The notes: a model not told the origin generated them from the letters alone. Positions 42,005-51,817 are shown, numbered from the stretch's first letter. The stretch is DNA of 64,000 bases from Saussurea involucrata (GCA_033807775.1 CM066321.1:235282350-235346349), one strand, 5' to 3'. Made by a program: numbers and translations.

Positions 42005-42561
42005 TCAGGGGGAGAAAACAAACTGCTCCAGAATTCTTATTTTGAGGGGGAGCAAGGTTATTCATTAAGGAGGAGAAAAAGCATAGACTTCATTCGAAGA
42101 AAAAGCATCGCTAAAGTTTTGAAAATCAAGGGGGAGAAAAGCTAAAGATTTTGAAGATGATTTTGCTTTCCAAAACTTTAGGGGGAGAAAAGCTAAAGAT
42201 TTTGAAGATTGATATGGTTTTTGTACAGAAATAACAAAAGAGAGAAATGTTATTTTAAGAAGAAGAAGAGGAAAAGGAAACTGATCGGTTGTTTCTTATA
42301 AAGAAATCTTATGAAAGCTGAAATGAAGATGAGAATTGTCATTTCAAGAGGGAGCAAAGAAAAAGCAAATATATAACAGAAATCAATTTGGAAATCGTTG
42401 CTGCTGCTGATTAAAGACTGACCAGAAGTTGTTAACTCAGATTATTCAGAATTCTGAGCAAAAGTTGTCAAAACATTCAGAAGAGCTCCTTCTGAAGATT
42501 GTTCCTGCTCTAAGAATTTGATGGTGAAAAGTACAAGTGTGTTTGACAAAAAGGGGGAGAT
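42005..42561 (+). promoter_or_regulatory. Multiple polypurine tracts of element E
   Basis: GGGGGAG tracts occur at about 42009, 42046, 42131 and 42181, a GGAGGAG variant near 42081, and the terminal AAGGGGGAGAT at 42551-42561 directly before the 3' LTR. Multiple such tracts upstream of the 3' LTR are a recognised sirevirus hallmark. Confidence 0.75.
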
Positions 42562-43118
42562 TGTTAGGTCTAGAGTTTTGTCAAAAACACAAGTGTTGAG
42601 TTCTGAGTAAGAAGACTAAAGAAGACTCAGAAGACTCAGAAGTTCTGAGTAGAAGACTCAGAAGTTCTGAGTGAGAAATCTCAAAAAGATTCTAAGTGTT
42701 GGATTCTGACTAGAAGGTTCAGAGTTCTGAGTAGGAGACTCAGAACTTCTGACTATGAAGACAAATGTTCTGAAGCGCTTATTCAGAAGTATGTTCAGAA
42801 TTCATATCTTGGGATATTATCTGTTATATTCAGTTACTAATTAGGACACGTGTAATTGTTCTATTAGTCTGTTTCTCATATGTACTGTAGCTTTAGCTAT
42901 TATCTACAGTATATATAGGAGTTAGCAACTGTAGCTAACTGAATCTTTGGCTAACCTTTTGGATAACTCTTTACGCATAAATTGTTAGATCTATTGAGAG
43001 AGAAATTCATTGTAATATCTTGTAATTCACAGATTGTTAATAGATCATATGACCAGTTGCTGTTAATACGATCTTAATTGTTCATATTTGATTGTAAGAG
43101 TGTAACCTGAAACTTTCA
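42562..43118 (+). repeat. 3' LTR of element E (557 bp)
   Basis: No difference from 37513-38069 was found by eye. Followed by AATGA, the second copy of the target site. Bases 43124-43441 then resume A2 spacer sequence matching A1's 25533-25871. Confidence 0.93.
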
Positions 43119-43441
43119 AATGACGTCACAACTGTCCTTTCACATTCTTTCGTTGTCTCTGAGGTTTTGAAAGAAAAACTCAGGGACTCTTTGGAAAATA
43201 TGAAGCACTGAATAGAAATATCAGTGAGGGTTTTAAGAAATTTCAAAATATTATTCAGCGATGAAAGAATTTGAAATCTTGCATTTTCATGCGTTTTGTC
43301 AGAGAAAACATACCTTGATATCAGTTTAACCCAAATTATTCAGAGAGAAGATGATGAAATGGATTGTACAAGTTTATTTTATCCAGAGCCTATACAAGAA
43401 TGTATAAACGTATCGCTGATTAAATGTGAACCGCTGAAGAT

Positions 43442-46400
43442 TTATCCTTCAAAGTTCAGCATTCCAAGCTCGCTGATGAGAAAGTTGAATCTTGTCTCAT
43501 CAAGAGGTTTGGTAAACAAATCAGCTAACTGATAATCAGTTGGGATAAAATGAAGTTCTATATCACCATTCATCACATGATCTCTGATAAAATGATATCT
43601 GATTTCTATGTGTTTTGTCTTTGAGTGTAGCACTGGATTGTTTGCTATAGCGATGGCACTTGTGCTGTCGCAATAGATTGGAATTTTGGAGAGCTGAAGA
43701 TCATAGTCTAGTAGTTGATTTCTCATCCACAAGACTTGAGAACAGCAGCTTCCAGCGGCTACATACTCAGCTTCAGCTGTGGAAGTGGACACCGAGTTTT
43801 GCTTCTTACTTGTCCAACTTACCAGCTTTCCACCCAGGAGCTGACATCCTCCTGTGGTGCTTTTCCTATCCATTTTGCAACCTGCAAAATCACTGTCTGA
43901 ATAGGCGGTTAGATCGAATCCTGAATCTTTGGGATACCAAAGACCTAGATTCGCTGTACCCTTAAGATAACGAAAGATTCGCTTTACAGCTTTCATATGA
44001 GATATCTTAGGTTCAGCTTGATATCGTGCGCACAGACATGTTGCAAACATAATATCGGGTCGGCTAGCTGTAAGATACAGTAGTGAGCCGATCATCCCAC
44101 GGTACAGCGTGACATTGACAGGAACACCCTTTGTGTCCTTATCAAGTATCAGCGGTGGTGCCATAGGGGTTTTCATAGCTGAACTTTCAGTTAAGTCGAA
44201 TTTTTTCAGCATATCTTTAACATACTTTCCCTGATTTATAAAAGTTCCTTTTTCAGTTTGCTTAATCTGAAGACCAAGGAAATATGTTAGTTCACCCATC
44301 ATACTCATTTTATACTCATCTTTCATTCTATCAGCGAAACGAGTACAAAGCTCAGGGTTAGTAGAACCAAATATAATGTCATCAACATATATTTGAACTA
44401 AAATGATATGACCTTTTATTTTTCTAAAAAACAAAGTTTTGTCAATCTTACCTCTCTCAAATTTTTCAAGGTGGAGATACGTAGAAAGAGTGTCATACCA
44501 TGCACGAGGAGCTTGCTTCAAGCCATAAAGTGCCTTATCCAGCTTATAAACATAACCTGGACGCTTAGGATCTGAGAATCCTGGAGGTTGTTCCACATAA
44601 ACTTCTTCATTCAGCTTTCCATTTAGAAACGCTGACTTAACATCCATTTGATGTACAGTGAAGTTTTTGTGTACAGCATATGCTAAGAAAAGACGAATAG
44701 ATTCAAGTCTTGCTACAGGAGCAAAGGTTTCGTCATAATCTATACCTTCCTCTTGTCTGTATCCCTGAGCAACAAGACGAGCTTTGTTGCGAGTTACAGT
44801 ACCATGTTCGTCCAACTTGTTTCGATAGACCCACTTAGTGCCTATCACTGTTTTGTCAGTTGGTCTCCGAACAAGTTTCCAAACTTTGTTTCTTTCGAAT
44901 TCAGTCAGCTCTTCTTGCATAGCGCTGACCCAGTTTGGATCACTGAGGGCATCATCTATTTTCTTTGGTTCAGTTAGAGAAATAAAGTTAACAAATAAAC
45001 AAATATTACCTGCACTTCTACGAGTCTGAATACCAGCGTTGGGATCACCAAGAATTTGATCGATTGGGTGATTTACAGTCCATCGCTGAGCCGGAGCATG
45101 CGTCGCTGACTCAGTCTGAACTGGAGAAACTGAAGATGAGGCTTCAGCTACTTCTGGATAATCAGCTAAGAGAGGAATGCTTGCATTTGTCACTTCATTC
45201 ACTGATTGCTGTGAAATAGATGGAATTTCTGAGACATTTGGATCAACTGCGGGTATAGTATTTATAGGAACAGCTGAGACCCAAGATGTTTCATCTTCAC
45301 TATTCTGCATATTGGGAATGATAGTAGGACCATCATTTTCAGTTGTATGAGTATGAGTAGTGGGAACATCTTCTGAATCACAAAGATGAGAAAACATCCA
45401 TTGATTCAGTTCTTCTGTATCAGCGTTCGGTTTAGAATTCGCTGAACGGGATTCGTCAAACGTGACGTGAATAGTTTCTTCTACAGTTTGTCTTCTTCGG
45501 TTGAAGACTCTGAAGGCTTTGGAAACTGAGGAGTCTCCAAGAAAGATTCCATCATCAGCCTTAGGATCAAACTTTCCAAGGGCATCTCTGTTGTTCAGTA
45601 TGAAACACTGACAACCAAAGATGTGAAGAAAGCTGATTGAAGGCTTTCTCCCATGAAAAAGTTCATAGGATGTCTTTTTGAATCTTTTGACTATCAGCGA
45701 CCTGTTTTGCGTAAAACAAGCTGTGTTGACAGCTTCTGCCCAAAACTGAGTAGGCAGGTGAGAATCGCTGAGCATTGAACGTGCAGCTTCAATAATTGTT
45801 CTATTTCTTCTTTCAGCGACTCCGTTTTGTTGTGGTGTTCTCACTGACGAAAAGTTGTGAGAAATACCCTTGATCTCAAGGAAGGAATCAAGAGAACTGT
45901 TTTTGAATTCAGTTCCATGATCACTCCTTATTGAGCGAACATTCATATTGTTCAGAGTTTCCATCTTCCGAACAAAGGTGATGAGTTCTTCAGGGGTGTC
46001 ACTCTTAGAACGGAGAAACATTACCCATGTATAACGAGAGAATTCATCAACTATGACCAGCGTATATTTCTTTCCAGCGATGGATTGTTTGTTAACGGGG
46101 CCAAACAAATCCATATGGAGTAGTTGAAGAGGAGATGACACTGAGGAAACTTGCTTGGACTTAAAGCTTGCCTTGGTCTGCTTCCCTTTTTCACACGCTG
46201 AACATAAGGATTCTTTGGCGTATGAATGTTGAGGTAGACCAGTGACTAACTCTTTGGATGAAAGAGTATTCAGTGTCTTGAAGTTGAGATGTGAAAGCCT
46301 CTTGTGCCATAGCCAGTTGACATCAGAAGATGCCTTTGAGAAGAAACAGGAGTTCTCAGTGGTTGTTGAGTCCATGTTTATAACGTAAACATTTTCCAAA

Positions 46401-46720
46401 CGATAACCGCTGAGAGCTATCTTCTCCTTTTTGTCAGAGACAAAGCAGGATTCCTTGGTGAAAATCACTTTGTTATCCATGTCGCAAAGCTGACTGATGC
46501 TCAGAAGATTATGCTTCAGCCCTTCAACATATGCGACTCTTCTGAAGGATGTTGTACCATTTGAAAGTACACCATACCCTCGGGTGTGTCCTTTTCCATT
46601 TCCACCGAAAGTCACAGAGGGACCCTTCTCTTCCTTGTATTCAGCGAGCAGGCTTTTCTTTCCAGTCATGTGTCTAGAGCATCCGCTATCGAGATACCAG
46701 ATACCCTTCTTAACCTGCAA
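43442..46720 (-). CDS. pol: Intact Copia pol polyprotein (PR-INT-RT-RH), element A2, 1092 aa
   Basis: One uninterrupted frame from MQVKKG at 46720. In order: protease WYLDSGCSRHMTG (residues ~8-20); GAG-pre-integrase WHKRLSHLN (~136-144); integrase with LHMDLFGP, RSDHGTEF and PQQNGVAERRNRT supplying D, D and E (~195-295); a variable linker; reverse transcriptase from WVYRNKLDEHG through DETFAPVAR to YVDDIIFGS (~600-780); RNase H with SDSDFAG, STAEAEYVA, CDSTSAI and KHIEIRYHFIRD (~930-1050); and C-terminus SELGMLNFEG. All listed catalytic residues are present. Order places it in Ty1/Copia, and the context in the sirevirus branch. It starts 12 bases after gag ends, so it is expressed by readthrough, frameshift or separately. 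It could serve A1 or E in trans. Confidence 0.93.
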   Translation of the reverse strand: MQVKKGIWYLDSGCSRHMTGKKSLLAEYKEEKGPSVTFGGNGKGHTRGYGVLSNGTTSFRRVAYVEGLKHNLLSISQLCDMDNKVIFTKESCFVSDKKEKIALSGYRLENVYVINMDSTTTENSCFFSKASSDVNWLWHKRLSHLNFKTLNTLSSKELVTGLPQHSYAKESLCSACEKGKQTKASFKSKQVSSVSSPLQLLHMDLFGPVNKQSIAGKKYTLVIVDEFSRYTWVMFLRSKSDTPEELITFVRKMETLNNMNVRSIRSDHGTEFKNSSLDSFLEIKGISHNFSSVRTPQQNGVAERRNRTIIEAARSMLSDSHLPTQFWAEAVNTACFTQNRSLIVKRFKKTSYELFHGRKPSISFLHIFGCQCFILNNRDALGKFDPKADDGIFLGDSSVSKAFRVFNRRRQTVEETIHVTFDESRSANSKPNADTEELNQWMFSHLCDSEDVPTTHTHTTENDGPTIIPNMQNSEDETSWVSAVPINTIPAVDPNVSEIPSISQQSVNEVTNASIPLLADYPEVAEASSSVSPVQTESATHAPAQRWTVNHPIDQILGDPNAGIQTRRSAGNICLFVNFISLTEPKKIDDALSDPNWVSAMQEELTEFERNKVWKLVRRPTDKTVIGTKWVYRNKLDEHGTVTRNKARLVAQGYRQEEGIDYDETFAPVARLESIRLFLAYAVHKNFTVHQMDVKSAFLNGKLNEEVYVEQPPGFSDPKRPGYVYKLDKALYGLKQAPRAWYDTLSTYLHLEKFERGKIDKTLFFRKIKGHIILVQIYVDDIIFGSTNPELCTRFADRMKDEYKMSMMGELTYFLGLQIKQTEKGTFINQGKYVKDMLKKFDLTESSAMKTPMAPPLILDKDTKGVPVNVTLYRGMIGSLLYLTASRPDIMFATCLCARYQAEPKISHMKAVKRIFRYLKGTANLGLWYPKDSGFDLTAYSDSDFAGCKMDRKSTTGGCQLLGGKLVSWTSKKQNSVSTSTAEAEYVAAGSCCSQVLWMRNQLLDYDLQLSKIPIYCDSTSAIAIANNPVLHSKTKHIEIRYHFIRDHVMNGDIELHFIPTDYQLADLFTKPLDETRFNFLISELGMLNFEG

Positions 46721-46732
46721 TACAAAGGAAGA

Positions 46733-48217
46733 TTAGTTTTGCTTGGGTACCCACTTCACCATGTATACGCGTTTGTCAGTGGAAGTGGTTGGAATGGGTT
46801 CAGCAGTCTTCGCAGCATTTGAAGATTCAGCTTTGTCTTTCTTCACTTTGGTCAATTTCTTGACCTCAGCGGTAGGAGTCACCTTGACCTGATTTGCAAC
46901 TGGTTTGGTCTTCTTTGGTGCTATCTTCACCTTAGCTATCTTATCAGCTTTGGTGGCTGTGGGACACTTACTTGCAATATGATCGGTAAGTCCACAGTGA
47001 TAACATTTCCTATAACTAAAATTAGTTCTAGGACCACTTGTGTGCTGAGCTTTTAATTTGGAATTAGAAGTGCCAGCACCAAGTACACTATTGGTTTTTG
47101 AAATAGGACGAACATTCAGTTCTTCAGATTTCTTACCAAGGATATCTACTCTGAGTCTAGGAGTAGGTCGCTGAACTGATCCAGAGGTCTGATTTCTAGA
47201 ACCAGATGAATGAATCACTAAGGCTTTGGAAGCATTCAGCTTAGGTACTAAAGTACCCTTCTGAGGATTTTGATAAATTACAATTCCTTTACCTTTATCT
47301 TTAGAGACAGAGGTAGGTTTTGAATAAACCATTTTCTCCTTACCTTTTGAGGAGGTAGGAGTTTCCTCAGGGATTGGTGTAATCGACGAGGAGTACTGAG
47401 ATGAAGAAGTGTCAGCTACTGAGGATACGAACGTTCCAAATTTAAGCATTGAACGTTCAGTGGTTGGTATTGGAGTATCATATTTATAACCCAGACCACG
47501 TTTATCACTCAGAGGAATCTGAGCCTTAATTATCTCAGTGATCTTTGTTGAAGAATTACACCATCCTTCAACAGTAGCTTGTTCAGCTTTTAATGCAGCG
47601 ATAGCTTCCGCTCGTTCAATTTTGACTAGCTGATTTAAATGGACTTGATCTTTAAAATCTTCTTCAAATTTAGAAAGCTTTTCTATTTGAAGGTGGCAAT
47701 TTTTAAGCTTTTCAGCGAGATCAAGATTTTGGTTTTCAACCACAGCTTTGCCGTTCATGGCTTCGTATAAACTTCTAGTCAGTAGTTCGATTTTACGGAG
47801 ACTATCAGCTTCATCAATATTTACAATATTGGTAAAGAAGGAGGGTGATACCTGAATGGCAGATGTTGAAGTGGAGGGAATGTTTGAACTTTCTTCCTCT
47901 TCTTCAATCTTGGCCATGAGACATTGATTTGCTTCATCATCTTCAGAATCAGATGATGAGGCTTCTTCATCAGAAGCAGCCCAATCATAGTCAGCCATCA
48001 GGCCTTTTCCTTTCTTCTTAAAGCTTTTCAGCTTTGCATACTTTTCTTTCAGCTTTTGATACCTGTCATCTCTATACCTGGGGTTAGAGGATTCTTTAGG
48101 AAAAGTTGAGATTATCATCCTATCGTTCCATAGATTTAAACTATCTTTGGAGAATTTAGGGGATTGTGCAAAAGAACCATTGTCTACATAATTTGTGTTT
48201 GTGTTTGAGTTGGCCAT
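46733..48217 (-). CDS. gag: Internally deleted Gag of element A2 (494 aa)
   Basis: Starts MANSNTN at 48217. After ~34 residues (NLWNDRM) it jumps, at about 48110, to a segment reading FPKESSNPRYRDD and then LKEKYAKLKSFKKKG, which in A1 lies after the first zinc knuckle. Roughly 300 residues are missing in frame: the whole UBN2 capsid domain and knuckle 1. The acidic region, coiled coil, Ser-rich linker and second knuckle CYHCGLTDHIASKC remain, ending KWVPKQN. The frame is open but the product should not form capsids on its own. The resulting layout (coiled coil without capsid) echoes elements G and E. Confidence 0.8.
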   Translation of the reverse strand: MANSNTNTNYVDNGSFAQSPKFSKDSLNLWNDRMIISTFPKESSNPRYRDDRYQKLKEKYAKLKSFKKKGKGLMADYDWAASDEEASSSDSEDDEANQCLMAKIEEEEESSNIPSTSTSAIQVSPSFFTNIVNIDEADSLRKIELLTRSLYEAMNGKAVVENQNLDLAEKLKNCHLQIEKLSKFEEDFKDQVHLNQLVKIERAEAIAALKAEQATVEGWCNSSTKITEIIKAQIPLSDKRGLGYKYDTPIPTTERSMLKFGTFVSSVADTSSSQYSSSITPIPEETPTSSKGKEKMVYSKPTSVSKDKGKGIVIYQNPQKGTLVPKLNASKALVIHSSGSRNQTSGSVQRPTPRLRVDILGKKSEELNVRPISKTNSVLGAGTSNSKLKAQHTSGPRTNFSYRKCYHCGLTDHIASKCPTATKADKIAKVKIAPKKTKPVANQVKVTPTAEVKKLTKVKKDKAESSNAAKTAEPIPTTSTDKRVYMVKWVPKQN

Positions 48218-48283
48218 TTTCAGATAATAGCAAGGAAGAGAAATATCTTAGATTAGATCTTGTTTATGAGATTAAACAAATCT

Positions 48284-48295
48284 GCTCTGATACCA
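48284..48295 (-). promoter_or_regulatory. Primer-binding site of element A2
   Basis: Minus strand TGGTATCAGAGC, two bases from the 5' LTR end at 48298. The gag start lies 66 bases downstream. Confidence 0.9.
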
Positions 48296-48297
48296 CT

Positions 48298-49262
48298 TGT
48301 TGGTCCCGAAAGGCTTAAACAAGTTTGTAGAAGGGGGGGGGGGGGTTGAATACAAACACACTATTTTACTTTTCTAAATTGTTTATTGATAAATCATTAA
48401 CAATTTACAGCTTGTTGCGGAAACAAGATTAAGGATAAACCTAAATCTAAACAAGTTGGAACACTAAGGTTTTCTTGCACTAAGAAAGATAAGGAGATTA
48501 CTAATAAAATCCTATCTTGAGAGATTTGAACTTGTCCAGAGTTAGCAAGTTACTTCAAATGAAGTGAGTTCATCTCTTTATATACTGCATGCATTTAATG
48601 CAATTCTGTATACACTTTACACGTGTCATCAGCGGATTGGTTGCATGTCATTGACCTTTGTTGACAACCTTAGTAGCCGCATGAATGAACAGTGTAGTAT
48701 CAGAGTGGTTGTACGATTTCAGATTTTCGGAGGTTCTTTTCTGACATTTCGTACGGTGGCGTGCAAGGGAGGTTAAGACAAAAGTACTTTGTACGGAGGA
48801 CTTCATGATCAGCTTTCGTTGATTCAGCGATTATCATTTACTATTCAGCAGATGATAAAGTTCAGCGATAGCTGAAGTCTTGTACTTGATACTTCACGTT
48901 GAGTGGACAAATCTGAGTCTTCGCTGATCCGCATCAGTTCATTAGGAGACTTGTCGCTGGTTCTTGAGCTTGATCTTCGACTTCAGCGTAGAACCTTTGT
49001 TGACGTGAATCTTGTCTTCAGGGATCATAAGTAAACAACTAACTTATCAGCGATCACCATAAGGACTGAACAGACTCAGCGATATGGTGAACAGTGTTCG
49101 CTGAATGTTTAATCTAAAAGTGCGAGAGTTCCTATCAGCAGTACTGTAAGATCTTAGTACTTATCAGCGATAGTGAAACTCTGATACATATTGTTTACTT
49201 ACAATTTTCACTAAGTATTTAAGATAGGGTCATTATCAAATCACTGAGGGTTTGGATCAACA
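48298..49262 (-). repeat. 5' LTR of element A2 (965 bp)
   Basis: TGTTGGTCCCG at 48298 to GGATCAACA at 49262, with 13 G at 48333-48345. Followed by the target-site copy GTGTG (49263-49267). Matches 31546-32512 apart from the G run. Confidence 0.92.
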
Positions 49263-49356
49263 GTGTGGGAGGCCATTTTCAGATAATAGCAAGGAAGAGA
49301 AATATCTTAGATTAGATCTTGTTTATGAGATTAAACAAATCTGCTCTGATACCACT
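49263..49356 (-). other. Leader and first gag codons of element A1
   Basis: Contains A1's primer-binding site (minus TGGTATCAGAGC at 49343-49354) and untranslated leader. The gag start codon is at 49276-49274. Only about the first three codons remain here before the A2 target site; the rest of gag continues at 31545. This small block proves that the two LTR pairs belong to two nested elements and not to a tandem sharing of LTRs. Confidence 0.88.
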
Positions 49357-50327
49357 TGTTGGTCCTGAAAGGCCTATACAAGTTTGTAGAAGGGGGGGGG
49401 GGGGGGGGTTGAATACAAACACGCTATTTTACTTTTCTAAATTGTTTATTGATAAATCATTAACAATTTACAGCTTGTTGCGGAAACAAGATTAAGGATA
49501 AACCTAAATCTAAACAAGTTGGAACACTAAGGTTTCTTGCACTAAGAAAGATATGGAGATTACTAATAAAATCCTATCTTGAGAGAGATTTGAACTTGTC
49601 CAGAGTTAGCAAGTTACTTCAAATGAAGTGAGTTCATCTCTTTATATACTGCATGCATTTAATGCAATTCAGTATACACTTTACACGTGTCATCAGCGGA
49701 TTGGTTGCATGTCATTGACCTTTGTTGACAACCTTAGTAGCCGTAAAGATGAACAGTGTAGTATAAGAGTGGTTGTACGATCTCAGATTTTCGGAGGTTC
49801 TTTTCTGACATTTCGTACGGTGGCGTGCAAGGGAGGTTAAGACAAAAGTACTTTGTACGGAGGACTTCATGATCAGCTTTCGTTGATTCAGCGATTATCA
49901 TTTACTATTCAGCGAATGATAAAGTTCAGCGATAGCTGAAGTCTTGTACTTGATACTTCACGTTGAGTGGACAAATCTGAGTCTTCGCTGATCCGCATCA
50001 GTTCATTAGTAGACTTGTCGCTGGTTCTTGAGCTTGATCTTCGACTTCAGCGTAGAACCTTTGTTGACGTGAAACTTGTCTTCAGGGATCATAAGTAAAC
50101 AACTAACTTATCAGCGATCACCATAAGGACTGAACAGACTCAGCGCATTATGGTGAACAGTGTTCGCTGAATGTTTAATTTAAAGAGCGAGAGTTCCTAT
50201 CAGCGGTACTGTAAGATCTTAGTACTTATCAGCGATAGTGAAACTCTGATACATATTGTTTACATACAATTTTCACTAAGTATTTAAGAGAGGGTCATTA
50301 TCAAATCACTGAGGGTTTGGATCAACA
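49357..50327 (-). repeat. 5' LTR of element A1 (971 bp)
   Basis: TGTTGGTCCTG at 49357 to GGATCAACA at 50327, with a 17-G run. Followed by GGTAT (50328-50332), the duplicated target within D's LTR. Confidence 0.92.
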
Positions 50328-50332
50328 GGTAT

Positions 50333-50659
50333 ACTGACATGCATTAAATGCATGCAGTATATAAAGGAAACCCTACTTCATTTGATAAGTGCTCGGCCAT
50401 TCCTCTCTTCGCTGAACTGTTGTGTGATAGAATACTCTCCTTAGTGTTCTAGCTTCTCTCTCTCTCTTATTTCTAGTGCAAGAAATCTTAGTGTTCTCAT
50501 AGTTTGTTTATATTAGGTTTATTCCTTAATCTTGTTCCGCAACAAACTGTAAATTGTTTGATACATATCAATAAACAATTTAGAAAGATAAAAATCGTGT
50601 GTTTGTATTCAACCCCCCCCCCCTTTCTACAAACTTGTATAACCCCTTTGGGACCAACA
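50333..50659 (+). repeat. Right part of the 3' LTR of element D
   Basis: Resumes D's LTR after the nested stack. It has CATGCA RY motifs (50338-50343, 50351-50356), TATATAAA (50358-50365), a C-run of 11 near 50613 (the plus-strand counterpart is a G-run in the A LTRs), and the terminal GGGACCAACA at 50659. With 18940-19574 it makes one full LTR. Confidence 0.88.
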
Positions 50660-51009
50660 TATTGGTTTCAAGTTATATTTCCAAATTTATTTATATTGAT
50701 TTTAAATTGTACCCCTTTGATCTGAGTAGGCTTTAGCCTGACACTTTTTCTTAAATGGCATGTATATCAGGTCATTCTAGCGATGGGACTTTCGGGCTTA
50801 AGGGTAGTCTTGTGTCCGGAAAGAGCGTTTTTGGTGAAGTATAGCGTTGGCGTATTTTTGAACTGTAATTCTTTTGAAGAGAGATATTGACACCCGTATA
50901 TAATCTAGACTAGATTAGTTTAGATTAGTAGGTTGTTAAATTTATTTCTCTTATCACAATTGTAAACGCCTTACTATTTCCCCACTTTTGATGATTTATT
51001 TATGATTAG
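50660..51009. other. Unassigned flank right of element D
   Basis: 350 bases without a recognisable gene or repeat partner in the window. It may be part of a decayed LTR of the neighbouring element H. No paired copy is present to test this. Confidence 0.3.
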
Positions 51010-51600
51010 AATGTCACTTTTCGCAAATATGCAGGTTTAAATTTACCCATATTTTTAGGGTGTAACAAAACACAAATAGAAAGCCCACGCCTATTAGACT
51101 CCCATAATTCTGAAATACAAACACACTTTATAAAACTTTCATCTAATTCGGAGCTAACTAGATCCAACATGACGGCCCTTGGAATCCCAAATCTGGAAAA
51201 AAATGTTACATCTAAGAAAGTTTGAAATAGTACAAGCATCATCTGTTTTGGTGGCTTTGGGTTCGACCTATCATGAAATATAATTAACACATGGTAAAAT
51301 ATTGGTGAAACCGGAAGAGACGGGAAATGGTCCCATAAAATCAATGCCCCATACATCGAAAATTTCACAAACCAAATTTGGATTTTGGGCATTTGATTAT
51401 GGGGTCCTATATTCCCCATCTTTTGGCATCTATCACAACTTTTATAAAACATGTATGCATCTTTAAAAATAAAGGGCCAAAATAATCCACCATCTAGGAC
51501 TTTATGGGTCGTATGCTTTGAACCAAAATGCCCCCCACAAGCATATTCATGACAAAATGGAACTGCACTTTTTACTTCATGTTGGGGGACACATCATCTG
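51010..51600 (-). pseudogene. Integrase fragment, element H
   Basis: Zinc-binding region with GGHF...KHTTHKVLDGGLFWP, then CDRCQKMGN (H-H-C-C type), followed by a degraded catalytic core (IFYHVLIIFHD, FFSRFGIPRAVM). The usual core Asp and SDRG motif are altered to LDLVSS. Stops and shifts separate the pieces. Confidence 0.75.
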
Positions 51601-51817
51601 GTAATCTAATCAGAACAATGCTTCCGAAGGTAAGGGTCATCCCAAACATAAGACTTAGTATTTTTTCAGATCTAATCAATATACCTGGCAAGGTCCCTAT
51701 GACCAAGTAACTTACTATATCTATGTGACCAGGGTGTTGTATCTGGGACGGTTAGGAAATTCTCATCAGGAAACTCGTCCTTCAAGGTTGAAGGACTCTA
51801 ACCATTTAATAGAATGC

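Larger units (their letters stand above)
37513..43118 (+). mobile_element. Element E: complete non-autonomous LTR retrotransposon, innermost insertion
   Basis: Two 557-bp LTRs (37513-38069, 42562-43118) look identical base for base. They begin TGTTAGG and end CTTTCA, and the flanking duplication is AATGA (37508-37512, 43119-43123). It has a tRNA-Met primer-binding site, one Gag-derived coiled-coil gene and several polypurine tracts. Protease, integrase, reverse transcriptase and RNase H are all absent, so it must be moved by another element's enzymes. Identical LTRs indicate very recent insertion. Confidence 0.93.
31546..49262 (-). mobile_element. Element A2: sirevirus nested in the gag of A1
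   Basis: LTRs 31546-32512 (3') and 48298-49262 (5') appear identical by eye except the poly-G run (15 against 13). The flanking duplication is GTGTG (31541-31545 and 49263-49267). Internal order matches A1. Pol is intact. Gag has a large in-frame deletion. Exon 1 of the extra gene has a one-base insertion. Element E (37513-43118) is inserted in its extra-gene promoter. The identical LTRs and inner position make it younger than A1. Confidence 0.92.
19575..50327 (-). mobile_element. Element A1: young sirevirus with envelope-position gene (outer nested insertion)
   Basis: LTRs 19575-20540 (3') and 49357-50327 (5') are flanked by a perfect 5-bp duplication GGTAT (19570-19574 and 50328-50332). 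They differ at two bases I can see (near 19977 and in the first ten bases of the 5' copy) plus poly-G length (12 against 17). The internal region contains gag, pol, extra-gene promoter, exon 1, intron, exon 2 and polypurine tract. It is interrupted after the first few gag codons by A2 (31546-49262). Defects: a net 17-bp deletion in pol and one stop in exon 1. Confidence 0.92.
10152..50659 (+). mobile_element. Element D: 3' remnant of a plus-strand sirevirus, host of nested insertions
   Basis: Retained D pieces: intron remnant and exon 2 start (10152-10630), rest of exon 2 and 3' region (17793-18939), and the 3' LTR in two parts (18940-19574 and 50333-50659, ~962 bp together). Element F interrupts exon 2 and the A1/A2/E stack interrupts the LTR. 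Stretch 18665-18924 shows no gene. The 5' half is lost at the junction with B (10151/10152). D is the oldest layer of this stack. Confidence 0.8.

Noticed and set aside
19575..50327. Tandem array of sireviruses sharing LTRs by unequal recombination
   Set aside because: The order LTR-internal-LTR-internal-LTR first looks like a recombinant array. Matching duplications (GGTAT outside, GTGTG inside), paired LTR variants and A1's leader at 49263-49356 show simple nesting instead.
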